A stretch of DNA of 5,134 bases. Source: Nitrospinaceae bacterium. GTDB lineage: Bacteria; Nitrospinota; Nitrospinia; Nitrospinales; VA-1. The stretch is from NCBI GenBank assembly GCA_029937655.1, contig JAPYPK010000101.1:1-5134 (forward strand), given 5' to 3'. Positions 1 to 5,134 of this stretch are shown here, piece by piece; the first letter of the stretch is position 1, and each line of letters starts with the position of its first letter. A model generated the notes under the pieces. That model was not told the origin of the DNA. It saw nothing but the letters and a program-made list of their open reading frames with translations, and did no database searches. The translations under genes and the position numbers were made by a program.

Positions 1-165
1 CGCAACGATCCGAAAAATCAGGAGTACATGGATTTGTCTTTAGAACCTGTGATCGAAAAAGAAACCGAGAGACTCGAACTTTTTCAATCTGAATCCGCCA
101 AGAAATTCGTCAAAAAACGGAATCGCTTTGAAAAAATGCGACACAGCTTATCTCGTAGTACATAA
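1..165 (+). CDS. C-terminal end of an unidentified protein (5' truncated)
   Basis: Frame 1 is open from the first base and ends at TAA 163-165, giving 54 residues of a gene that starts upstream of the window. The tail is hydrophilic and highly charged, rich in Glu, Lys and Arg (for example EKETERLELF, then KKFVKKRNRFEKMR). It contains no membrane segment, cysteine pair or recognisable catalytic motif. It looks like a basic, possibly helical C-terminal extension, as found on many soluble proteins and on the cytoplasmic ends of transporters. I do not recognise the family and assign no function. The gene converges on the MORN-repeat gene at 421-1272. No convincing Rho-independent terminator follows: the AAGTC/GACTT stem at 165-178 has only 5 bp and no T tract. 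It is probably real because the frame has protein-like composition and no internal stop, but 54 codons alone are modest evidence. Confidence 0.65.
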   Translation, partial: RNDPKNQEYMDLSLEPVIEKETERLELFQSESAKKFVKKRNRFEKMRHSLSRST

Positions 166-279
166 AGTCCTTAGACTTAAACTAGGCCACAATGAATTAA
201 CAGAAACTATGGATTGATAGAGGAGTAAGTGGATAGTACGTGTATGAGATTACCTATTTTTGGTTGAATTAGCGTTTTT

Positions 280-420
280 TTAAAATTCTTTTATTTTAGT
301 TGTAATTTCTTTATCTAAAAATGATTCTGTATTTGTTAAGGTCCACCCCACTTTACTTTTTTTAAACCATATATTGTCACCAGATACATTCGATTTTTAA
401 CTTCCACCATTAAAATACTT
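280..420 (-). pseudogene. In-frame coding-like extension beyond the MORN gene stop codon
   Basis: Reading on past the TAG stop (421-423) of the MORN gene in the same frame gives seven codons (KYFNGGS), a TAA at 397-399, then 38 sense codons ending in TAA at 280-282. The second stretch has ordinary protein composition, including two tryptophans (NIWFKKSKVGW) and a charged end (FLDKEITTKIKEF). It has no start codon of its own near its beginning. One reading is that an ancestral protein ran through the repeats into a roughly 45-residue tail and was cut short by two nonsense mutations. Another is that this is the end of a separate decayed gene, or chance. Thirty-eight open codons in AT-rich DNA are not significant alone; the shared frame and composition make it worth listing. 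The rest of the gap (166-279) shows nothing I can identify beyond T-rich runs. Confidence 0.3.
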
Positions 421-1272
421 CTAATTTATTTTCTTTCCATCTTTTGACCAGCTAGTCGAAGGCCCATTTTTTACTCCATTTTTATAGTTTTCCTCAATTC
501 TTATAGCACCATTTAAATACCATTCTGTATCAAGACCATTTTTTTTTCCATCTTTGAAAGTAAGTTCATACCATTTTTTTCCGTTGTCGTACCATTCGGT
601 ATCAAGACCATTTTTTGTTCCATTTTTGTAGTGTCGTCGATACCATTTAGTTCCACTTTTATACCAAGAAGTGGAAACACCATCTTTTTTCCCATCTTTA
701 TAATTTTCTTTTAAACTTTTATTTCCGTTTTCGTGCCAAGAAATGGAAATGCCATCTTTTTTTTCATCTGTATAATTTTCTCTTAAACTTTTATTCCCGT
801 TATTATACCAGGAAGTAAAAAGACCATCTTTATTCCCATTTTTATAATGTCCTTCCAAACTTTTCTTTCCATTTTTATACCATGAGTTAAAAGCCCCATC
901 CCTTTTCCCGTCTTTGAAATTCCCTTTAAATTTAATCTGTTCATTAAAATACCACTCAGTCCAAGGGCCATCTTTTATTCCAAATTTGTAATATCCTTCA
1001 TACCAAGTCTTTTCATTTGGATACCAATGAGTCTTAAGACCATTTTTTTTACCCTGTTTGTAATAAACGTCAAGCATTTTAACGCCATTTTCATAAAAAT
1101 AAGTAGAAAGTCCGTCTAATTTCCCACTTTTAAAATGTTCTTCCAATCTCTTTTTTCCGTTTTGCCAAAGTTCTTTTTTAATTCCTGATTCTTCACCAAA
1201 TACTAAAGAAGAACTATAAAACAAGAATAGAAAAGATAGAGAGTGTACGAATATGAAATATTTTATTTTCAT
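421..1272 (-). CDS. Secreted MORN/YwqK-type repeat protein
   Basis: The protein is 283 residues. Residues 1-26 form a Sec signal peptide: MKIK, a Phe/Leu/Ser-rich core at about 5-25, and a likely cleavage after VFG before EES. There is no lipobox cysteine, so a periplasmic or secreted location is inferred. From Trp36 to residue 275 there are ten consecutive 24-residue units with no insertion or deletion, followed by eight residues. Each unit carries an aromatic-x-N-G turn, then K, then an aromatic-K-x-G-K-x-(D/N)-G segment, the pattern of MORN-like repeats in YwqK-type proteins. That family folds into extended beta-hairpin arrays; it is often labelled 'antitoxin YwqK', but no toxin partner is visible here, so I give no biochemical function. 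An ATG at 1354-1356 would add 28 residues, but this would bury the signal peptide and is rejected. The Shine-Dalgarno is poor: GGGGA lies about 19 bases before the ATG. Its frame continues beyond the stop (see 280-420). Confidence 0.88.
   Translation of the reverse strand: MKIKYFIFVHSLSFLFLFYSSSLVFGEESGIKKELWQNGKKRLEEHFKSGKLDGLSTYFYENGVKMLDVYYKQGKKNGLKTHWYPNEKTWYEGYYKFGIKDGPWTEWYFNEQIKFKGNFKDGKRDGAFNSWYKNGKKSLEGHYKNGNKDGLFTSWYNNGNKSLRENYTDEKKDGISISWHENGNKSLKENYKDGKKDGVSTSWYKSGTKWYRRHYKNGTKNGLDTEWYDNGKKWYELTFKDGKKNGLDTEWYLNGAIRIEENYKNGVKNGPSTSWSKDGKKIN
448..1167 (-). repeat. Ten tandem 72-base units encoding the MORN-like repeats
   Basis: The coding repeats have an exact 72-base period, running from the Trp36 codon (1165-1167) to position 448. 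Some adjacent units are close at DNA level: the units encoding GNKSLRENY and GNKSLKENY around 700-800 share most of their bases, which suggests fairly recent duplication. The outer units are more diverged. Arrays like this can gain or lose whole units in frame by slippage or unequal recombination, so unit number may vary between relatives. Confidence 0.85.
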
Positions 1273-1429
1273 AATGTATTTATACCGATTTTCCCCAGGA
1301 CATATCCTTATCTTACTTTGTTGTGGTGTTGATTGTAATGGGGAAGTATTCAGCAACCTCTATTTATTAGTATGTGTTTCGGTCAAAAGCACAAGAGGTT
1401 ATTGGATTTATTGAAAAAGAATAATAATA

Positions 1430-1485
1430 GAAAGCCCCTCCTATCTATATCCGAGGGCTAGCTTGGTTTGATAGGAGAGGCTCTC
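1430..1485 (-). terminator. Long hairpin, candidate Rho-independent terminator on the minus strand
   Basis: The arms at 1430-1445 and 1470-1485 are inverted repeats matching at 14 of 16 positions, including an uninterrupted run of eight (CTCCTATC/GATAGGAG). The 24-base loop can fold further: CCGAG 1451-1455 pairs with CTTGG 1462-1466, with one G-U pair. On the minus strand the stem ends in GGGGCTTTC and is followed by TATTATTATTCTTTTTC, an interrupted T-rich tract. On the plus strand the stem is followed by CAAAAACGG, which would not terminate. It lies downstream of the minus-strand remnant at 1753-2048 and upstream of the MORN gene, so it could end a transcript from the remnant and insulate the MORN gene. 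The large loop and impure T tract make this uncertain; a structured leader or a small mobile palindrome are alternatives. Confidence 0.35.
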
Positions 1486-1752
1486 AAAAACGGAAGGCCA
1501 ACTATTTGACTCTAACCTAACTTGTAGACATTAATTGTTAGTTAATTATGAATTAAATTTGTATTAATCTAGCATGAAAATAATTTAATTTAGGAGGCTA
1601 GTTTTTAAGGTTTTATGAACGTGGAAATTCCGTAAGATCCTTGACCGAAAAAATGGTTTTAATTTTGTTAAAAATTACATGTGGTTTCCACCGGCAAAAA
1701 TAAGTTAGAGAAACACTTTAAATTAGTAGGGTTTATCTGAAGTTTTTAAAAA

Positions 1753-2048
1753 TTAAGTCAGCCCGTTGATTATGTTTCTTAACTCCTCTTTGTCGGGTAG
1801 GTTGATGGTGCATGTCCCTTCCGATGAGTCTACCTCTTTACCAAAGATAATAATATCATTGTCTACTAGTATAGTGTCGGAGATGAAAAGTGCTTGCCAG
1901 AGCTCTCTTCGCGCAAGTGATGTTGGTTGATTTTCATAAAGGCCAACCCGAGTTCTTTAAAAATTTGTTTGGTTGGCTTGTAGTTTTGGCAAGAAGTAGT
2001 ATATATAAGTGAAAGAGGCTTCATGCCTGCTAATGAATAAAATAAAAT
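1753..2048 (-). pseudogene. Frameshifted remnant of an unidentified gene
   Basis: Two overlapping minus-strand frames read like one protein split by a single frameshift. The upstream frame is open from 2048 down to TAG at 1866-1868 and has an ATG at 2022-2024 (MKPLSLIYTT, later KQIFKELGLAFMKINQ), after which the composition becomes unconvincing. The other frame is open from 1956 to TAA at 1753-1755 and becomes convincing at about 1930 (LARRELWQALFISDTILVDN, then IIIFGKEVDSSEG and NLPDKEELRNIINGL). Joining them near 1930 would give about 90 residues. The 'RRELWQALF...ILVDNDIIIFG' stretch is loosely reminiscent of the end of serine-type site-specific recombinases, which often finish with a helix and a 'VDxDxIxI' strand, but this is a weak resemblance and not an assignment. 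No good Shine-Dalgarno precedes the ATG. Possibilities are a decayed gene, a sequencing error in an intact small gene, or a short gene starting inside the second frame. Confidence 0.4.
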
Positions 2049-2398
2049 TTAACCAGACTAATTAACCTCAGGTACTACACAGGATTGAACTGCAAAAGGA
2101 ATAATCAATAATAAAATGACTACCAATAAAATGAACGTTTCCAAGTTTAGGAAGACAAATGTTCTTTTATAAAATTTTGGTTCCCATTTGATCACTAGAA
2201 CTCACCATAAAACGATCTTGAGAAAGAGTATTTTTATGGAGACATACTAACCTATAAACATGAATTATTAGATTAATGCATTGTTAATTTTTAATTAAAA
2301 TAAGTCTCCGTTGACAAGTGGGGTTAAAATTGGTAACTGAAATGAATTGAAATAGTATTATTAGGTTGTTAAAAGTTGGTCTAACCCGCTAAGGAGAG

Positions 2399-2479
2399 AT
2401 GAGTCATTGGTGTTTTTTGATTTTAGAGTACCTAATAAAAGATAGGCCATATACCAGAGTAAGTCTTTCTGATTTTTAA
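2399..2479 (+). CDS. Possible 26-codon ORF upstream of the haem protein gene
   Basis: ATG 2399-2401 opens a 26-codon frame (MSHWCFLILEYLIKDRP and onward) ending at TAA 2477-2479, 34 bases before the haem protein start. AAGGAG at 2391-2396 resembles a Shine-Dalgarno sequence but lies only two bases from the ATG, which is too close for efficient initiation. It could be a leader peptide, a chance frame or a fragment. I do not recognise it. Confidence 0.15.
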   Translation: MSHWCFLILEYLIKDRPYTRVSLSDF

Positions 2480-2500
2480 GCATTCCAGAAACCTTTTTTT

Positions 2501-2509
2501 AAAGGAGGT
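2501..2509 (+). promoter_or_regulatory. Strong Shine-Dalgarno, partly able to fold with upstream bases
   Basis: AAAGGAGGT at 2501-2509, four bases before ATG 2514, is a near-perfect anti-16S match and fixes the start of the haem protein gene. The bases AACCTTTT at 2490-2497 can pair with AGGAGGTT at 2503-2510 (eight pairs, two of them G-U, five-base loop). This could partly hide the site in the mRNA. The site is clear; the hairpin's role is inference. Confidence 0.85.
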
Positions 2510-2513
2510 TCTT

Positions 2514-3605
2514 ATGCAGAAAGCACCTATCATGATCTTGTTGTTGGTTCTGCTGGTTGTCTGTTTTTCCGTGGATCAAACTTTGGGAGAGTCTTCAGAA
2601 AAGACTTCCGGGATAGCGCCCATTCATGCTGCCGATTTAATCCACTCAGTCATCGAAGCTAACAGAACCATTTACTCGGAAGTTGTTGTTGAAAGATTAG
2701 CCGCCACGATTTCACTCAAAGCTACCGAAAATTGGGATAACGAGAATACGTTACCCCTCCCTGCGCAGTTCCTCGCCCTTTCTTCACGCATGCTCAAAGA
2801 AAAAGGGATAGGTATGGATTACCGTTTGATAAGCCTGTGGCCCATCAACTCAAACAATGGGGCCAAATCCATTTTTGAAAAAACAGCATTGAAAAAGTTT
2901 TTTGACGAGCCCACTAGCACCCAAGTTTCTACTAGTTTTAAAAATGGTAAGAAGATATTTACGGCGGTTTATCCTGATCTGGCTGTAGTCGAAGCTTGTG
3001 TCACCTGTCATAACAATCATAATAAAAGTCAAAAGCGAGATTTTAAACTAGGTGACATTATGGGCGGAATCGTAATTAGTTTCCCTATTAGTGAATTTGA
3101 AGGAAATCCCAATGCTCAACTGATTTCTCCAGAAGTGACAGCCGACTATATACACTCAGTTTTAGAATCTGACCGTACCGTCTATTCAAAATATATTGTT
3201 GACCGACTACAAAGTGAAAATATTGTGCGTGCCTCTGAAAACTGGTGGAATGAGAACGCCCTTCCGTTGCCAGCTCAGTTTCTTTTAAACGCATCTGAAC
3301 TGATTTTCGAAAAACGTATGAATTTTGATTTTAAGCTGATTAGTCTTTGGCCTATCAATAGCCATAATGGCGCTGCGAATGAATTTGAACGTAGGGGTCT
3401 TGAACATGTGGCTCGTAATCCTGCGCGTCCGTTTATAGGTACTTCAAGATTTGGAGGCAAGAAATATTTTCAGGTACTATATCCGGACTTCGCAGTAACT
3501 CCAGCATGCGTATCTTGTCACAATGCGCACCCGAAGAGCCCTAAGAATAACTTTAAATTAAATGACGTAATGGGAGGAATTATTCTTACTATTTTAATAG
3601 ACTAG
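2514..3605 (+). CDS. Exported protein with two tandem Tll0287-like (DUF3365) c-type haem domains
   Basis: The protein is 363 residues. Residues 1-25 form a signal peptide (hydrophobic core 6-18, probable cleavage after TLG); Cys17 is not in a lipobox, so a soluble periplasmic protein is inferred. Domain 1 spans about 36-192 and domain 2 about 206-362. Each shows the family order: an N-terminal helix with IHSV and R-T-x-Y; ENW-NEN-LPLPAQFL; LISLWPINS-NGA; GKK-F then a YPD motif; A-C-x-x-C-H-N (C162/C165/H166 and C332/C335/H336); and FKL-D-MGGI. Tll0287-like domains have a PAS-like fold and are often sensor parts of signalling proteins or stand-alone haem proteins. Here no kinase, HAMP or other output module is present. 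CxxCH predicts covalent haem c attachment in the periplasm. The only mature-protein cysteines are the four in the CxxCH sites, so a second axial ligand must be something else; H44 and H214 are candidates. The SDR/DUF2867 gene follows after 10 bases. The substrate or signal is unknown. Confidence 0.92.
   Translation: MQKAPIMILLLVLLVVCFSVDQTLGESSEKTSGIAPIHAADLIHSVIEANRTIYSEVVVERLAATISLKATENWDNENTLPLPAQFLALSSRMLKEKGIGMDYRLISLWPINSNNGAKSIFEKTALKKFFDEPTSTQVSTSFKNGKKIFTAVYPDLAVVEACVTCHNNHNKSQKRDFKLGDIMGGIVISFPISEFEGNPNAQLISPEVTADYIHSVLESDRTVYSKYIVDRLQSENIVRASENWWNENALPLPAQFLLNASELIFEKRMNFDFKLISLWPINSHNGAANEFERRGLEHVARNPARPFIGTSRFGGKKYFQVLYPDFAVTPACVSCHNAHPKSPKNNFKLNDVMGGIILTILID
2634..3584 (+). repeat. 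Internal duplication of 510 bases (170 residues) in the haem protein
   Basis: Residues 41-187 (2634-3074) align without a gap to residues 211-357 (3144-3584), an offset of exactly 170 residues. By eye about 77 of 147 positions are identical. The most conserved blocks are ENWxNEN plus LPLPAQFL, LISLWPINS, the YPD segment, the CxxCHN haem site and the FKL-MGG end. DNA identity is much weaker than in a recent copy, so the duplication is old and both halves have been kept under selection. Confidence 0.9.
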
Positions 3606-3615
3606 GTTAGTCCAT

Positions 3616-5134
3616 ATGGACCCTGAAAAGGTTAACTATCATTACTGCGATAATCTTCCCACACGCCTGCTTCCACCAAGTACTCGAATTCTTGTTACAG
3701 GGGCGAACGGATACGTAGGCCATCGTTTGATTCCTGAACTCATTTACCGTGGTTATGTTGTTCGTTGTATGTTTCGCACGAAGCGATGCCCACCCATTCT
3801 TTCACACCCCAATTTAGAGGTAGTATATGCTGACTGTTTGAGCAAAGAGAAACTCAGGCCAGTTTTAAAAGGAGTGCATACAGCGTATTACCTAATCCAT
3901 AGCATGAGAAGAAAGACAAAAGAATTTCTCGAGAAAGACAAACAGGCCGCCAAAAACTTTATAAGTGTTGCTGAGGAATGCGGTATCCAACGGATTATAT
4001 ATCTTGGTGGCCTAGGAGAAAAGAGTCCAAACCTATCAGTTCATTTACGCAGTAGACAGGAAGTTGGAAAAATTTTATCGAAAAGTAGAATACCTGTTAT
4101 CAAACTTCGTGCTGCTATAATTCTTGGTGCGGGAAGTGCTTCCTACGAACTTTTGAAGTCCATGGTCGAACACAATCAGCGAATTCCCTTTCTTCCTAAA
4201 TTCAATTCTCGGTGTCAACCTGTGGCAATCCGGGATGTAATTAAATACCTTGTAGGTGTTCTCGAAACGGAAAACCTCACGACTCGCATCTATCATATTG
4301 GTGGCAAGGATATTTTAACCTACCGGGAAATTATTCAACGTTTTGCCAAATTTCTAAACAAGAAAGTTTATTTCTTTGATGTTTCCTGGGTCCCTTTACC
4401 CTTGGAAACTTTGTGTAGGATATATGCATGCTGGCTTCATTTTTTCATTTCGATTCCCGTTAATATTTGCTCTTTATTATTGCAAGGTCTGGTAACGGAT
4501 GTGGTCTGTAGAGATACGGCTATTCGAGGAATTCTTCCATTTGAACCACTTGATTTTAAAACGTCTGTAACCTTGGCACTGGAAAAAGAAAATCAGTCAC
4601 GCGTTTTTTCACATTGGACTGGAGTTCCACCAGAAAAGATGGCCGATCTTATGCCCATTTCTGAGTACGAAGCCAGGGAATTTTTAGTAGATGAATATTC
4701 CATTGATATCCCGGCAAAACCGGGAAAAGTATTTCCCCTCATTACTCGCATCGGAGGAGACCACGGTTGGTTCCATGCCAATTTTCTCTGGCGATTAAGA
4801 GGCTTCCTTGATCGGATGGTTGGCGGAATCGGTTTGCAAAGAGGCCGGCGGGAATTAGAACACCTGCAAGTTGGGGATGCAATTGATTTTTTTCGGGTTG
4901 AAGATATACAACCGGATAGAGAGTTACTCCTGCGCGCAGAGATGATTTCTCCTGGGCTTTCTTGGTTGCAGTTTGTACTTGAGCAAAAGACACATCATTG
5001 CACACGTCTTACTCTTAGGATGCATTTTATTCCAAACCCATTTATGGGGCACTTGTACTGGTTTTCCCTGTCGAAATTTCACGCGTTTATTTTTAAAGGT
5101 TTGCTTCGTTATTTTAGAAAGCAGTTGTTGATTC
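3616..5134 (+). CDS. SDR-type NAD(P)-binding oxidoreductase with C-terminal DUF2867 domain (3' truncated)
   Basis: The frame is open for 506 codons to the window edge. Residues 24-35 (RILVTGANGYVG) form the N-terminal beta strand and the TGxxGxxG dinucleotide-binding loop of an atypical/extended short-chain dehydrogenase. D73 follows the next Rossmann strands, then YYLIHSM (91-97), IIYLGGLGE (127-135) and HLRSRQEVG (143-151). The last replaces the classic YxxxK catalytic motif, as is usual in this NmrA/YbjT-like group, so a reduction mechanism should not be assumed. A hydrophobic stretch lies around 275-300. DUF2867 covers about 330-506, with the GDHGWFHANFLWRLRGFLD motif (381-399) and VGG after it. 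The end (NPFMGHLYWFSLSKFHAFIF) matches the usual C-terminus of such roughly 480-510-residue proteins, so few codons are missing. The ATG lies 10 bases after the haem gene stop with only weak AGG at 3604-3606 before it, suggesting translational coupling. The cytoplasmic substrate is unknown. Confidence 0.92.
   Translation, partial: MDPEKVNYHYCDNLPTRLLPPSTRILVTGANGYVGHRLIPELIYRGYVVRCMFRTKRCPPILSHPNLEVVYADCLSKEKLRPVLKGVHTAYYLIHSMRRKTKEFLEKDKQAAKNFISVAEECGIQRIIYLGGLGEKSPNLSVHLRSRQEVGKILSKSRIPVIKLRAAIILGAGSASYELLKSMVEHNQRIPFLPKFNSRCQPVAIRDVIKYLVGVLETENLTTRIYHIGGKDILTYREIIQRFAKFLNKKVYFFDVSWVPLPLETLCRIYACWLHFFISIPVNICSLLLQGLVTDVVCRDTAIRGILPFEPLDFKTSVTLALEKENQSRVFSHWTGVPPEKMADLMPISEYEAREFLVDEYSIDIPAKPGKVFPLITRIGGDHGWFHANFLWRLRGFLDRMVGGIGLQRGRRELEHLQVGDAIDFFRVEDIQPDRELLLRAEMISPGLSWLQFVLEQKTHHCTRLTLRMHFIPNPFMGHLYWFSLSKFHAFIFKGLLRYFRKQLLI

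Larger units (their letters stand above)
1273..2513. other. 1.24-kb gap between divergent genes, no intact gene seen
   Basis: This stretch lies between the start of the MORN gene (-) and the start of the haem protein gene (+), so it must contain both promoters. It is AT-rich and broken by stops in all frames. I found no tRNA or rRNA signature and no CRISPR-like array. Items inside it that can be supported are listed separately: a hairpin at 1430-1485, a frameshifted remnant at 1753-2048 (-), a doubtful 26-codon ORF at 2399-2479 (+), and the ribosome binding site at 2501-2509. A TTGACA hexamer occurs at 2311-2316, but no good -10 box lies 16-18 bases downstream, so I call no promoter. The remaining stretches (1273-1429, 1486-1752, 2049-2398) show nothing definite. 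Confidence 0.6.

Noticed and set aside
165..178. AAGTC/GACTT stem after the first gene as a terminator
   Set aside because: Only five AT-rich pairs and no T tract downstream.
448..1167. The regular 72-base repeats as a CRISPR array
   Set aside because: The repeats are diverged coding units without unique spacers, and they translate in one frame as MORN-like repeats.
421..1272. A toxin-antitoxin module based on the 'YwqK antitoxin' label
   Set aside because: No toxin-like gene lies next to it, and the signal peptide argues for an exported repeat protein.
1273..1356. Extension of the MORN protein to the upstream ATG at 1354-1356 (28 extra residues)
   Set aside because: It would place a polar segment before a clear signal peptide that begins at the ATG at 1270-1272, so the downstream start is preferred.
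2311..2339. TTGACA at 2311-2316 as the -35 box of the haem gene promoter
   Set aside because: At 16-18 bases spacing the candidate -10 boxes (such as TAACTG) match the consensus at only about two positions, and the site is about 200 bases from the gene.
3088..3460. Minus-strand open frames lying within the haem gene (3088-3294 and 3275-3460)
   Set aside because: They are shadows of the strongly supported plus-strand gene and have no recognisable content or ribosome site.
4075..5005. Minus-strand open frames within the SDR/DUF2867 gene
   Set aside because: They are antisense to a clearly conserved protein-coding frame and show no family motifs.

Overview
This is an AT-rich bacterial window holding three recognisable genes, the 3' end of a fourth, and a long gap with apparent gene decay. 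Secreted proteins with Sec-type signal peptides and a periplasmic-type c-haem protein (CxxCH motifs) suggest a Gram-negative, probably environmental organism with cytochrome c maturation. Nothing here fixes the lineage, so I do not name a genus.

Layout. Positions 1-165 (+) hold the last 54 codons of a gene I cannot identify. A short convergent gap follows, mostly occupied on the minus strand by an in-frame extension beyond the next gene's stop codon. Positions 421-1272 (-) encode a secreted protein made almost wholly of ten 24-residue MORN/YwqK-type repeats in perfect phase. Positions 1273-2513 contain no convincing intact gene. This gap holds a hairpin with a T-rich minus-strand flank, a probable frameshifted gene remnant on the minus strand (1753-2048), a doubtful 26-codon ORF and AT-rich DNA. 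Positions 2514-3605 (+) encode a secreted protein with two tandem Tll0287-like (DUF3365) haem domains, preceded by a very strong Shine-Dalgarno sequence. Ten bases later an SDR-type NAD(P)-binding oxidoreductase with a C-terminal DUF2867 domain begins at 3616 and runs off the window, probably only a few codons short of its end.

How the genes may work together. The di-haem Tll0287-like protein and the SDR/DUF2867 protein are almost certainly co-transcribed (same strand, 10-base gap). One is exported and probably binds haem for redox or ligand sensing; the other is a probable cytoplasmic NAD(P)-dependent enzyme. A shared pathway is an inference from gene order only. The MORN protein is divergent from them and more than 1.2 kb away, so no functional link can be argued.

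The most interesting observation is the haem protein. It is an ungapped 170-residue tandem duplication carrying two CxxCHN sites, with no kinase, HAMP or cyclase module. It lacks any cysteine that could act as the unusual axial ligand described for cyanobacterial Tll0287, but has a conserved histidine (H44/H214) in the N-terminal helix of each copy.
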